DNA of 64,000 bases from Bacillus subtilis (GTDB lineage: Bacteria; Pseudomonadota; Alphaproteobacteria; Rhizobiales; Rhizobiaceae). The stretch covers positions 1-64,000 of the forward strand of contig JAHREI010000008.1 in assembly GCA_021733665.1 (NCBI GenBank), read 5' to 3'. The notes beneath the pieces are model-generated. The model made no database searches. It saw only the letters and a list, made by a program, of their open reading frames with translations, and was not told the origin of the DNA. The position numbers and the translations under genes were made by a program. Shown here in pieces: positions 35,508-47,744 of this stretch; within the stretch, counting starts at the first letter, position 1, and each line of letters begins with the position of its first letter.

Positions 35508-35791
35508 GGTTGTGCCTCTGATGTTTTCAGCTGTGCATCTGACAAACCTAGTGCCTTCATCAGACCGGGTTTCTGGCTCAAAAATGTGCCGTAAAAAACC
35601 TGATCACCGACAATGCTGATCGGGGCAACACGCACACCGGTACGTGTTTTGGCTTCTTCTGCGATCAGCGGATCGGTGAGATCGCGTTCCTCATAGGCAA
35701 TCTCTTGTTGGGCAAGCCAGCGTTTGAGCGCATGGCAATCGGGGCAAGTCGGAGTTGTATAGATGAGGAGTTGCGGTGTAGCGGCATTCAT
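35504..35791 (-). CDS. glutaredoxin-family protein
   Basis: 95 residues with the thioredoxin fold and a CPDC active site in YTTPTCPDCHALKRWL; the cis-Pro segment is VRVAPISIVGD. It resembles NrdH/UXX-type glutaredoxins, though the usual CPYC is CPDC. Start at ATG 35791 (AGAAAGG upstream). The promoter at 35871-35901 is of CueR type, so this small redox protein is likely copper induced, perhaps to repair or strip metal-bound thiols. Confidence 0.85.
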   Translation of the reverse strand: MNAATPQLLIYTTPTCPDCHALKRWLAQQEIAYEERDLTDPLIAEEAKTRTGVRVAPISIVGDQVFYGTFLSQKPGLMKALGLSDAQLKTSEAQP

Positions 35792-35870
35792 CTTTTTGCC
35801 TTTCTCTGAGTGGGACAAGGTTCCTCTGAAAACAGCGACTGAATTGTGCTGACAGAACAACATTGCCGGC

Positions 35871-35901
35871 ACGATGCGGCTTCCAGCACTTGTAAGGTCA
35901 A
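35871..35901 (-). promoter_or_regulatory. CueR-type promoter for the glutaredoxin-reductase pair
   Basis: Minus strand TTGACC, 19-base spacer with TTACAAGTGCTGGAAG (imperfect dyad), CATCGT. Same build as the copA and copZ promoters. Confidence 0.75.
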
Positions 35902-36050
35902 GGCCAAATGTTTTGAGAGAAATATGGGGGGTATGCGAACCGGCAGGGCGGGTATAGATGGTGGTGCTTGTGCTTATCGGTAGTTCCGCTAAATTGACAA
36001 CCAACGTAATGACACAGGCGCTTCCCGCTTTTGACAGGTAATTCAGAGTA

Positions 36051-36425
36051 ATGACTTCTCGCAAACCACTCACACAGAGTGCAAAACAGAATGTGCCGGA
36101 AAAGCTGGAATTTGCTGCGGGTGTTGCCTTGTCATCTGATGAGATTGCAATATTGGCAGAAACGTTCCGGTTGTTGGGTGACCCGTCACGACTGAAAATT
36201 CTTCTCAGTTGTATGTCAGGTCCGATTTCCGTTAGTGAGATTGCTGAAAAGCTGGAACTGTCCCTGTCGCTTGTCAGCCACCATCTGCGCCATTTACGCA
36301 GTGCACGCCTTGTAAAAGGTGTGCGTCAGTCAAAATACATTTTTTATGAAATTGCGGATCAGCATGTCAGTCAGGTGTTGCAGGATATGGCAACGCATAT
36401 TTCTGAAGATCATCTAGAGAAATAG
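36051..36425 (+). CDS. ArsR/SmtB family metal-sensing repressor
   Basis: 124 residues. Winged helix FRLLGDPSRLKILLSCMSGPISVSEIAEKLELSLSLVSHHLRHL. The last helix holds D103-x-H105-(10)-H116-(2)-E119, the exact spacing of the zinc/cobalt site of SmtB (D104, H106, H117, E120). It is divergent from the glutaredoxin unit. A plausible target is the large palindrome in front of the CDF exporter at 41213, since ArsR/SmtB operators contain TGAA...TTCA. Confidence 0.9.
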   Translation: MTSRKPLTQSAKQNVPEKLEFAAGVALSSDEIAILAETFRLLGDPSRLKILLSCMSGPISVSEIAEKLELSLSLVSHHLRHLRSARLVKGVRQSKYIFYEIADQHVSQVLQDMATHISEDHLEK

Positions 36426-36506
36426 ACTGTTCGCTGATAATAAGAATTTCAAAGAACATTGTATTTTTGCTCCATTTCAGGCTGTTTATAAAATTTTCTT
36501 CAGGTC

Positions 36507-36537
36507 TTGACCTTTCCAGCGTTGGAAACACCACCTT
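36507..36537 (+). promoter_or_regulatory. CueR-type promoter for the RND operon
   Basis: TTGACC (36507-36512), a 19-base spacer with TTTCCAGCGTTGGAAA, CACCTT (36532-36537). 62 bases before the membrane fusion protein start. Confidence 0.85.
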
Positions 36538-36599
36538 CATCAAAATTGACCGCGGCGTTTCCCTTTTTCCGGAATACGCCTCTATGAAGGTAGACCGAA

Positions 36600-37849
36600 A
36601 TGAAGAAAAAAATCACGGCACTGTTCTTGACCGGTGTCGTTATTGCAGGTGGTGGTTTGCTGCACCACGACAAAGCAGAGCTCTATGTCAGCCGTTTCCT
36701 TACATTCCTTTCATCGGCAGCTGTGCCTTATGCTGCCGCGCAAACAGGAGAAATGCCCGCACCGCAGGTGCCTGTTGCAGAGGTTGTAACGCGTAAGGTT
36801 GCACTGTCTGCAGAGTTTACCGGCCATCTGGAAGCAAGCAAACTGGTAGAACTCCGCCCGCGTGTTGGTGGCGCAGTTGAAACAGTGAGTGTGCCAGAGG
36901 GAGGACTTGTACAATCGGGGCAAGTTTTGTTCCGGATTGATGCGAGACCCTTTCAGGTGATCCTTGATGCGGCCAAGGCGGAGTTACAGCAGGCAGAGGT
37001 TTTGCTGGCGCAAGCGGAAACCAATTTCAAACGCACAGCAAGTCTTGCACCAAACGGTACAGTCTCCCGTAAGGCCTTTGATGATGCACAGGCTATGCTT
37101 GGTCAACGAAAGGCACAGGTTGCTATCGCTAAAGCGGCGGTTGCTGCTGCCGAACTTGATTTGTCCTTTACCCGTGTCACGGCTCCTGTTGACGGGCGCG
37201 TTGATCGTGTTTTGGTACACGAGGGCAATCTGGTAACGGGCGGCAATGCGGGTAATGCGACATTGCTCACGACTATCGTGCGTACCGATCCGCTCTATGT
37301 CTATTTCGACATTGATGAGGCAACGTATCTTGATTTCATTGCGAAAACACGGGCGCAGGAAAGTAACAGAGATAACGCCTCATTGCCGGTGCAGATCGGA
37401 CTAATGACGGATAAGGGCTTTTCTTATCAGGGGATATTGGATTTTCTCAGTAATCGTATCGACAGAAGCACTGGCACAATCCGTGCCCGTGCCGTTGTTG
37501 AAAACCCTGAAGGCATATTGGCGCCAGGGCTTTTTGCACGTGTGAAACTTGCGACTTCCGAACCGGTGCAAACTGTTCTGATTGATGATCAGGCCATCGG
37601 CACAGATCAGGGGCGCCGATATGTGCTGGTTTTAGGTGAGGGCAATAAAGCCGAATTCCGTCCGGTGGAAATCGGGGCGATAGTCGATGGTTTGCGCATT
37701 ATTTCTTCCGGTCTTCAGGAGGGTGAAAAAATCATCGTGAAGGGGCTTGTTGGCCCCGGCATGCAGGTCACACCACAGATGATTTCAATGGCGCCGGAGC
37801 AGGTTTCTGGCAGCGCTCAGGCAGCAGCTTCTCAACAGGAGGCGCGTCG

Positions 37850-37853
<4 letters not shown>
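36600..37853 (+). CDS. RND efflux periplasmic adaptor
   Basis: 417 residues. An N-terminal signal/anchor, then the barrel-sandwich half motif GHLEASKLVELRPRVGGAVETVSVPEGGLVQSGQVLF, an alpha-hairpin of about 60 residues (FQVILDAAKAELQQAEVLLAQ...), APVDGRVDRVLVHEGNLV, and a membrane-proximal domain. It bridges the inner-membrane pump and an outer-membrane channel, which is not encoded here. It overlaps the pump gene by 4 bases. A CueR-type promoter precedes it. Confidence 0.95.
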
Positions 37854-41026
<3,173 letters not shown>

Positions 41027-41050
41027 TTTCTGCTGCAGTTGTAACAATAG

Positions 41051-41083
41051 TCCCGCATTCGCTGCATGCAGGTGCGGGATTTT
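41051..41083 (+). terminator. terminator after the RND operon
   Basis: TCCCGCA / TGCGGGA hairpin with a 15-base loop, then TTTT, 24 bases past the stop. Confidence 0.75.
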
Positions 41084-41154
41084 GGTTTCTCTGTTGCGTG
41101 AATTCAAGTCGTTATCATCACGATAATGTTTACAGGATTTTTTGCTTTACCTTT

Positions 41155-41196
41155 GACAATCCTACAATTGAATACATATTCAATTGTAGGATTGTC
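41155..41196. promoter_or_regulatory. 18-bp perfect palindrome before the CDF gene
   Basis: 41155-41172 and 41179-41196 are exact inverted repeats around TACATA; the core reads TTGAATACATATTCAA. TTGACA at 41153-41158 looks like a -35 box, so the dyad covers the promoter. The TGAA-N6-TTCA core is like SmtB/CzrA operators. Confidence 0.75.
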
Positions 41197-41212
41197 TTTA
41201 ACTGGATAGGCT

Positions 41213-42129
41213 ATGACTAACACATCACACTCCCATAGCGGCCATGATCATGACCACGATCACGCACATGTGCCGGTTGTCACAAAAGATAATGAGAGAA
41301 AAATTCTCATTTCTTTCCTGATGATATTTTCGTTTATGTTTGTCGAAGCAGTTGGCGGTGTTCTGTCCGGCTCACTGGCCTTGCTTGCTGATGCAGGACA
41401 TATGCTGACCGATGCAATTGCCCTTGGCTTGGCCTATATCGCATTTCGTCTTGGCCGACGGGCTGCAGTTTCGGTTATGCCCGTTTTGAAGTGATCGCCG
41501 GACTTGTTAATGCGTTGACATTGTTCGGTATTGTTGGCTGGATTCTTTATGAAGCCATTATGCGGTTTCAACAGCCGCATCCGGTTCTTGCAGGCTCTAT
41601 GTTCGTAGTTGCCGTTATCGGTATGCTGGTCAATCTGTTTGTATTATGGTTTTTGACCCGTGGTGATGCCGAGCATGTGAATATCAAAGGTGCGGTATTG
41701 CATGTGATGGGCGATCTGCTTGGCTCTGTCGGTGCAATCATTGCTGCACTTGTAATCTGGTATACAGGCTGGACGCCGATTGATCCGATCTTGTCCGTTT
41801 TTGTATCTCTGCTCATTCTGCGCAGCGCCTGGAAACTATTAAAAAACACACTGAATATTTTGCTGGAAGGGGCTCCGGATAATGTAAGAAGCCGTGACAT
41901 TGCCGGGCATCTTCGTACAGCTGTAGATGAAGTTCGGAAGGTCAGTCACATTCATGTCTGGTCACTGACATCCGGTCGCGTGATGGCTACGCTTCAGGTG
42001 CAGCCGGCCGAAAATGTTGATCTTCGCAGAGTTGTCACGAGCGTAAAACAAGAGTTGCTCGCAAGGTTCAATATTGAGCATTCGACGATTGGTATCGGCT
42101 GGGACGGAGAGGAACATTGTAATCTGTAA
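41213..42129 (+). pseudogene. CDF cation efflux protein, frameshifted
   Basis: Two overlapping frames make one CzcD/DmeF-type transporter. The first (41213-41494) has a His-rich start (HSHSGHDHDHDHAH), and helix 2 with the metal site LLADAGHMLTDA. It breaks after FRLGRR. The second frame resumes with CSFGYARFEVIAGLVN (from about 41463) and carries the second HxxxD site (HVMGDLLGS) and the C-terminal domain. Loss of a few bases near 41458-41470 explains the break. Either a real mutation or a sequencing error. Confidence 0.85.
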
Positions 42130-42391
42130 AAACAAATTCTGCCTGCCGCTTCTCTATAGGTTACTCCATTGAAATATGCTTCAGACCGGTGAATGGTGGA
42201 GCGCATCAAGCATTCATAACCGGCAGGTGTGCGGTTATTCCGAAATCACCAAGCAGAATTTTTTGCGTTAAGTAAACAGAGAAGAAAAGAGCTGGCGAAG
42301 CTGGCAATCCTCTTTCACTCACTATAAGTCCCTTTATGTTTAAAGGGCAAACCAGTGTATTGTTGTTTGGCTTGATGTACGGAGTGCGAAA
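42130..42391. other. non-coding gap
   Basis: 262 bases without a recognisable gene, terminator or repeat. It ends with GGAG before the TTG start at 42392. Confidence 0.4.
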
Positions 42392-42952
42392 TTGATAAAA
42401 CTATTAGGCGCCAGCGTTTTTGTAAGTCTCATGCTGCCATTAAGCGTGGCTTCAGCGCAAACCTTTAGCGTTTGTCACGGTTATGATTGCTATTACCGTA
42501 CGAAAGTCACTCTGAACACGAAGGATGAACTGCGTATCCAGAGCCAGTTGAAAAAGGCCCGTAATGCCAGCGACGAACGAAAGGTTTTGCGAACTGCTAT
42601 TGCCCTGTTTGAAGAGCGTAGCACAGCAGCGATCGGTGTTCGTGACAAACCTAAGATGCAGTTTGGTAAAGCCCGCATTAAAGGACAGATGGATTGTGTT
42701 GATGAATCGAAAAATACGGACGGGTTCCTTCGTTATTTACACTCCCGTGGCTGGTTGAAATACCATGCACCAGAGCGAAGGGCTACACGTGGTTCGTTCA
42801 TTGATGGTCGGTATCCGCATTGGACTGCTGTGATTAAAGATAGCACAGGACAGAGTTGGGCAGTCGATTCATGGTATGAAGCAGGTGGCGGATTACCTGA
42901 TATTATGCCGCTTCAAGAATGGAAGCGTCGCGGATATGGCGGCGAGCGCTAA
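42392..42952 (+). CDS. secreted protein with a possible Cys-His-Asp triad
   Basis: 186 residues. Signal peptide about 1-22 (SVASAQ), a helical region, then QMDCVDESKNTDGFLRYLHS, HWTAVIKDS and WAVDSWYEAGG. Cys, then His, then Asp in this order and spacing is that of papain/transglutaminase-like folds. Starts at TTG with GGAG upstream. The family is conserved in relatives as 'hypothetical' as far as I recall; activity is a guess from the triad. Confidence 0.65.
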   Translation: MIKLLGASVFVSLMLPLSVASAQTFSVCHGYDCYYRTKVTLNTKDELRIQSQLKKARNASDERKVLRTAIALFEERSTAAIGVRDKPKMQFGKARIKGQMDCVDESKNTDGFLRYLHSRGWLKYHAPERRATRGSFIDGRYPHWTAVIKDSTGQSWAVDSWYEAGGGLPDIMPLQEWKRRGYGGER

Positions 42953-43132
42953 AACATAGACTGACCTGCTGTTTGCTTTGTATGAAGTAGGTGATTTTAG
43001 TGTCCGGCAGAGAATGCATAAGCGTATCTAAGCATGTGCGTATCCTTAAAGTGCCGAAATCATACGGATTTTATCAATTCATTTCTTGCCATTGATAAAG
43101 ACACTTATATTCTATGTTGAAATGAGTGACTC

Positions 43133-43966
43133 ATGGGGAATGAAATGACGCCGGAAGAAATTTTTGTATCGCCGCAATGGGTGAAAGACCGTCAGAAAAC
43201 TACTGGTCTGAAGATCGTTGATGGCTCGTGGTATATGCCAGCGGCGAAGCGTAATTGCGCTGAGGAATTCGAACAGGTTCATATTCCGGGTGCCGTGTTT
43301 TTCGATCAGGACAAAATCGTCGAGCCGCATTCTTCATTCCCGCATACTGTCCCGTCACCGGAGATTTTTGCTGAGGCTGTAGGCAAGCTCGGCATCAGTG
43401 CTGACGATGAGATTGTGATTTATGAAACCGGTGATCTCTTCGCGGCTCCCCGCGTCTGGTGGCTGTTTCATATCATGGGCGCTAAAAAGCTGCATATTTT
43501 ACGCGGCGGTATTGCTGCATGGCAAGCTGAACGTTTTGAAACGGAAAGTGGCAAAGCTGCACCGGCAGCGGTTGAGTTCAAGCCTGATTATGCCGCTGAT
43601 AAAGTGGTCTTTATTGAGGAAATGGTGCTGATCGCCAAACATGCGAAAGCGCATATTATTGATGCACGTTCTGCAGAGCGCTTCACCGGTGCCGTGCCTG
43701 AACCGCGTGCCAATGTACGTTCCGGTTCAATTCCTGGCTCAAAGAATATGCCTTTCGGTTCTCTGGTTGAGAATGGTGGCTTTAAGTCACTCGATACCAT
43801 GAAGCTGCTGTTTGAAGCGCAGGGCGTGAAAAAAGACAAGCCGGTGGTGACAACCTGCGGTTCCGGTGTGACTGCAGCCGTGTTGTTTCTTGCTTTGAAT
43901 ATGCTGGGTTATGAAAATGTCCGTCTCTATGACGGTTCATGGACAGAGTGGGGTACAGTCACCTGA
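43133..43966 (+). CDS. sseA: 3-mercaptopyruvate sulfurtransferase
   Basis: 277 residues, two rhodanese domains. The first (IPGAVFFDQDKIVE, FAAPRVWWLFHIMGAK, LRGGIAAW) is structural. The second carries the active Cys in TTCGSGVTAAV, where the CGSGVT loop marks mercaptopyruvate rather than thiosulfate use. It moves sulfur from 3-mercaptopyruvate to thiophilic acceptors. The in-frame ATG at 43145 has a better-spaced GGGGA and may be the true start. Next to thiosulfate-type cytochromes. Confidence 0.93.
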   Translation: MGNEMTPEEIFVSPQWVKDRQKTTGLKIVDGSWYMPAAKRNCAEEFEQVHIPGAVFFDQDKIVEPHSSFPHTVPSPEIFAEAVGKLGISADDEIVIYETGDLFAAPRVWWLFHIMGAKKLHILRGGIAAWQAERFETESGKAAPAAVEFKPDYAADKVVFIEEMVLIAKHAKAHIIDARSAERFTGAVPEPRANVRSGSIPGSKNMPFGSLVENGGFKSLDTMKLLFEAQGVKKDKPVVTTCGSGVTAAVLFLALNMLGYENVRLYDGSWTEWGTVT

Positions 43967-44085
43967 TAGGTGACTGTAAAATACCAGTTTTTGAGTATAA
44001 TTTTCTTTGAATTTGCGCTCATAAAAACTAACATTCTGTTATTTATTGCGTTTTAGAACATAAATATCGTGAATGATGATAAACA

Positions 44086-44099
44086 TTGATCTGAATCAA
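44086..44099 (+). promoter_or_regulatory. perfect FNR/FnrN box
   Basis: TTGAT-CTGA-ATCAA, exact match to the FNR/Anr consensus TTGAT-N4-ATCAA. Centred about 64 bases before the cytochrome start codon, leaving room for a class II promoter. It predicts induction at low oxygen. Confidence 0.82.
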
Positions 44100-44156
44100 T
44101 GAGAAAGACTCCTGAGAATCTCACATTGAAATAAAGAGACGACTCAGGAGTTCAAC

Positions 44157-45497
44157 ATGAAGCTTGTTAAGACGCTGGCCCTTTGCGGTCTGGGCTTGTT
44201 TGGCGCAAGCTATGCAATTGCGGTTACATCGCATCATTGGTATGCGCCAAAGCAGGAAGCTGAAGTTAATATTCAGGATCCGGTACTGATTAAGCAGGGT
44301 GAATATCTTGCCCGTGCCGGTGACTGTATTGCGTGTCATACTGCGCCAGGTGGCAAGGAATTTGCCGGCGGTCTGGGTATGCAGACACCGCTTGGCACCA
44401 TTTATTCAACAAATATCACACCGGATAAGAAAACCGGTATTGGTAATTACAGCTACGGCGATTTTGAGCGTGCTGTCCGTCGTGGCGTGCGTCCCGACGG
44501 CGTGGCGCTCTATCCGGCTATGCCTTACGTTTCCTATGTTGTCGTGAAAGACGACGACATTAAAGCGCTCTATGCCTATTTCATGTCGCGCGTGGAAAAT
44601 GTCGAGCAGGAAAATCAGGCTTCCACTTTGCCCTGGCCGATGAATATGCGCTGGCCGCTGGCCTATTGGCAGCTGGCTTTTGCGCAGCCGCGTGAATTTA
44701 CATCGGCAACCGGCATGGATGCGATGGTTGATCGCGGTGCTTATCTGGTTGAAGGTCTGGCGCATTGCGGCGCCTGCCATACACCGCGCGGTATCGGCTA
44801 TCAGGAAACAGCACTCAGTGATGACAAGAAGGGCAATTATCTGTCCGGCTCGGTTCTCGAAGGCTGGTATGCGAAGAACCTGCGTGATGAAGGCACCGGC
44901 CTTTCCACATGGGCTGAAACAGAAATTACCGACTTCCTGAAAACAGGTCGTAACGATCGTACAGCTGCTTTTGGTGGTATGTCCGATGTTGTTGCTCACA
45001 GTACGCAATATCTGACTGATGACGATCTGACATCGATTGCCCGTTATCTGAAGAGCTTGCCTGCACGTGATACGCATCCGCAGAAATGGACACCAAAAGA
45101 AGATGTAACAACTGCGGCACTGCGTGCCGGTGACTTCTCCGCTCCGGGTGCCGTTGGTTACGTTGATAATTGTGCGGCCTGTCACCGTCTGGATGGTCGT
45201 GGTGCGGAACGTATCTTCCCTGCACTGGCCGGAAACTCGATCGTCTTTGCTGAAGATCCGAGCTCGCTGATCCAGCTGACACTGGACGGTGCTGCAATGG
45301 CTGATACCCCGCATGATCCGATGGTGTTCAAAATGCCGGGCTTTGCACAGCTCACCAACAAAGAAATCGCGGATATTCTGAACTTTATCCGTAATGGCTG
45401 GGGCAATCACGGCTCGCATATCAAAGACAGCGATATTGCGCGGATGCGGCATCTGATTGAGCACAAACCTGTGCATTATGTTCCGGAGGCAAAATAA
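44157..45497 (+). CDS. tri-haem cytochrome c (alcohol dehydrogenase subunit type)
   Basis: 446 residues with an N-terminal signal/anchor and three CxxCH sites: CIACH (57-61), CGACH and CAACH. The arrangement GDCIACHTAPGGKEFAGG, then HCGACHTPRG, then CAACHRLDGRG is that of the cytochrome subunit of membrane alcohol, gluconate and related dehydrogenases. No dehydrogenase subunit is adjacent. Here it overlaps the TsdA-like gene by one base, so it may pass thiosulfate-derived electrons. FNR box upstream. Confidence 0.93.
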   Translation: MKLVKTLALCGLGLFGASYAIAVTSHHWYAPKQEAEVNIQDPVLIKQGEYLARAGDCIACHTAPGGKEFAGGLGMQTPLGTIYSTNITPDKKTGIGNYSYGDFERAVRRGVRPDGVALYPAMPYVSYVVVKDDDIKALYAYFMSRVENVEQENQASTLPWPMNMRWPLAYWQLAFAQPREFTSATGMDAMVDRGAYLVEGLAHCGACHTPRGIGYQETALSDDKKGNYLSGSVLEGWYAKNLRDEGTGLSTWAETEITDFLKTGRNDRTAAFGGMSDVVAHSTQYLTDDDLTSIARYLKSLPARDTHPQKWTPKEDVTTAALRAGDFSAPGAVGYVDNCAACHRLDGRGAERIFPALAGNSIVFAEDPSSLIQLTLDGAAMADTPHDPMVFKMPGFAQLTNKEIADILNFIRNGWGNHGSHIKDSDIARMRHLIEHKPVHYVPEAK

Positions 45498-46414
45498 TGA
45501 GTAAGCAATTCTGGATCGGAACAGCTGCGGCTCTGGTGGTAACAATTGCGGCTGCGGGCGCAGGCTGGACATTCATCGTCAAGCCATCCCGCGTGGATGC
45601 TCCCCCGCTGCCGACTTATGATGTGGTGGATGCGGATGGCAAGGTCGTCGGAAAATATACAATTCCGAGCGATGACCTTATCGCCAAAGAGCCGGACGCT
45701 GAAGCCATTATGTACGGCAAACGTCTGCTCAATGAAACTGCTCGACTGATGCCGGATAATGTCGGCGCAGGTCTGAACTGTAACTCTTGCCATCTGGCAC
45801 AGGGCAAGCTGGATAAGGGCGCGCCTTATATTAACTCTTATAATTTCTATCCGCGGGTTATGCCGCGGGCAGGTAAGGAAGTTAATCTGGTCATGCGTAT
45901 CAATGGTTGTTTCCAGCGTTCGATGAACGGGAAACCGGTTGATCCGAAGTCCAAAGAAATGAATGCCATGATTGCCTATATGAAATGGCTTGGTCAGGGC
46001 TTGCCGAAAGAGCACATGGTAAAAGTTGCCGGTGCAGGGCCGATTGATGAAACACTGGTGCCTGATCCGGTTAAAGGTAAAGGCATCTATGCGACCCAAT
46101 GTGCGGTCTGCCACGGCAATGACGGCGAAGGCAAAAAAGACCAGTTCGGCGATTATATCTTCCCGCCGCTCTGGGGTGATGACAGCTTCAATATTGGTGC
46201 GGGTATGGCACGTACCTATAAAGCAGCGGCATTCGTCAAATATAATATGCCTGTCAGTGTGAACCTGAATACACCTGTTGGGCAGGGCGATATGCTGACA
46301 GATCAGGAAGCGGTGGACGTGTCGGAATATTTCACACATATGCCGCGTCCGGACTTTGCCGGTAAGGTCAATGACTGGCCGAATGGCAAGAAACCGAAAG
46401 ATGCCCGTTATTAA
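45497..46414 (+). CDS. tsdA: TsdA-like thiosulfate dehydrogenase, di-haem cytochrome c
   Basis: 305 residues. An N-terminal membrane anchor (about 5-28), haem sites CNSCH (95-99) and CAVCH (202-206), and between them Cys138 in INGCFQRSMNGKPV. That segment is where TsdA enzymes hold the Cys ligand of the catalytic haem. TsdA joins two thiosulfates to tetrathionate, or the reverse. In an operon with the tri-haem cytochrome; the sulfurtransferase next door also suits sulfur metabolism. Assignment rests on motif, not assay. Confidence 0.82.
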   Translation: MSKQFWIGTAAALVVTIAAAGAGWTFIVKPSRVDAPPLPTYDVVDADGKVVGKYTIPSDDLIAKEPDAEAIMYGKRLLNETARLMPDNVGAGLNCNSCHLAQGKLDKGAPYINSYNFYPRVMPRAGKEVNLVMRINGCFQRSMNGKPVDPKSKEMNAMIAYMKWLGQGLPKEHMVKVAGAGPIDETLVPDPVKGKGIYATQCAVCHGNDGEGKKDQFGDYIFPPLWGDDSFNIGAGMARTYKAAAFVKYNMPVSVNLNTPVGQGDMLTDQEAVDVSEYFTHMPRPDFAGKVNDWPNGKKPKDARY

Positions 46415-46434
46415 GATCGGGTGAATTTTGAATG

Positions 46435-46469
46435 AAAAAGCCGGTAGCAAAATTTGCTACCGGCTTTTT
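46435..46469 (+). terminator. cytochrome operon terminator
   Basis: AAAAAGCCGGTAGC / GCTACCGGCTTTTT with a 7-base loop, 20 bases past the stop. Confidence 0.93.
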
Positions 46470-46605
46470 GCAGTTGAAGATGAGGCCTATCACTGTCACA
46501 AGGTTCTTTTTAGACTTTTGTGTTTGTCCGAAATATGTTGCCTCCTAATGGAGTATTGAGCGACTGTGTACAGGACAGCACAGAGAAAATAAGGACTGAA
46601 ATTTC

Positions 46606-46854
46606 GTGAAAAAGCTACTGCGGATAGTATTGATTGTTGTGATTGCTGTTGTTGCTATTATGGGGCAGCGTTGGTATAGCTATGTGACTAATACGACTGA
46701 TCCGTTTGATGAGGTCGGTATCAGCTTGCAATCTTACATGCCGGCACCTTTGCGTCATTGGGGCTGTATGCAGCTGAAACAGAATTTCGGCAATAAAACC
46801 CTGCCACCTTATGGTTGCCAGTCAGCGGACAGCGGCACCAAATGGGTTGACTAA
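46606..46854 (+). CDS. small exported or anchored protein, unknown
   Basis: 82 residues from a GTG start (AAGGACTG upstream). Hydrophobic N-terminal helix (MKKLLRIVLIVVIAVVAIM) then a short domain with DPFDEVGISLQSYMPAPLRHWGCMQLKQNF and PPYGC, two Cys that could pair in the periplasm. Ends in front of a strong terminator. Family not recognised. Confidence 0.65.
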   Translation: MKKLLRIVLIVVIAVVAIMGQRWYSYVTNTTDPFDEVGISLQSYMPAPLRHWGCMQLKQNFGNKTLPPYGCQSADSGTKWVD

Positions 46855-46875
46855 AGGGCGTTTTCCCTTCGTATA

Positions 46876-46911
46876 AAAAAGCGCGGATAACCTAAGTTAT
46901 CCGCGCTTTTT
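46876..46911. terminator. strong bidirectional terminator
   Basis: 16-bp stem (AAAAAGCGCGGATAAC / GTTATCCGCGCTTTTT), CTAA loop. It serves the small gene and the convergent ABC operon. Confidence 0.92.
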
Positions 46912-46925
46912 GTTTGCGTATGAAG

Positions 46926-47744
46926 TCAGCGCCAGCTGAGAAAATAATGCTCAATACGGCCGATGAGCCAGCTGGTAATCAGCCCCATTACGGAAAGAAT
47001 GGTGACACCGGCAAACAGACGCTCAAGATCGTAAAGCGAACCGGCTTCCAGAATATAAGCGCCGACACCATATTCCGCACCGAGCATTTCTGCGGCAACC
47101 AGCAGAATAATGGCAATCGCAATCGAGACGCGTAAGCCCGACAGAATGCCAGGTAGCGCACCCGGTAAGACGATTTTGCGGATGATCGACCACCATTTCA
47201 GATTAAAGCTTTGTCCCATGCGGATCAGACTGCGATCCACATTATCAACCGCACCATAGGTCGCGACCACTGTCGGTGTGAAAGTGCCGAAAGCGATCAG
47301 CGCATATTTGGACATTTCATCAATACCGAACCAGATCACAAACAGCGGCAGCAGGGCGATCTTCGGGATCGGAAAAATGGCAGCAACCAATGGCACTAGA
47401 CCGGCACGCACATAGGAAAAGAGGCCGATCATAGTGCCCAGCAACACGCCGACAGCAATTCCCATAGATGTACCGATAAACAGGCGTTGCAGGGATGGCA
47501 GCAAATGCTTCCAGAGCAGGCCGGTATCATAGAGCTGATAGAAAGTGTTGAAGACTGCGGAAGGGCGCGGCAAAGTGAGATTGGAAATGAACCCTGTACG
47601 GGTGCCAACCTCGGCAAGTGCGATCAGGGCTACAAACAGGATCGGCGCAATGAAACGCACTTTAACCGGCGCAAAACCACCGCCGCGAAACGGAACCGGA
47701 CGGGTGATAGCTGCCTGTTGCTGGTTGTCTGATGGTTTTGTCAT
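46926..47744 (-). CDS. ABC transporter permease (SsuC/TauC type)
   Basis: 272 residues, about six membrane helices and the EAA-type loop SLIRMGQSFNLKWWSIIRKIVLPGALPGILSGLRV. It belongs to the nitrate/sulfonate/taurine importer class. The start overlaps the ATPase gene stop by 4 bases. Substrate not fixed by sequence. Confidence 0.9.
   Translation of the reverse strand: MTKPSDNQQQAAITRPVPFRGGGFAPVKVRFIAPILFVALIALAEVGTRTGFISNLTLPRPSAVFNTFYQLYDTGLLWKHLLPSLQRLFIGTSMGIAVGVLLGTMIGLFSYVRAGLVPLVAAIFPIPKIALLPLFVIWFGIDEMSKYALIAFGTFTPTVVATYGAVDNVDRSLIRMGQSFNLKWWSIIRKIVLPGALPGILSGLRVSIAIAIILLVAAEMLGAEYGVGAYILEAGSLYDLERLFAGVTILSVMGLITSWLIGRIEHYFLSWR

Noticed and set aside
43080-43132. FNR box before sseA
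   Set aside because: Only one half-site (TTGAT); the second half does not match.
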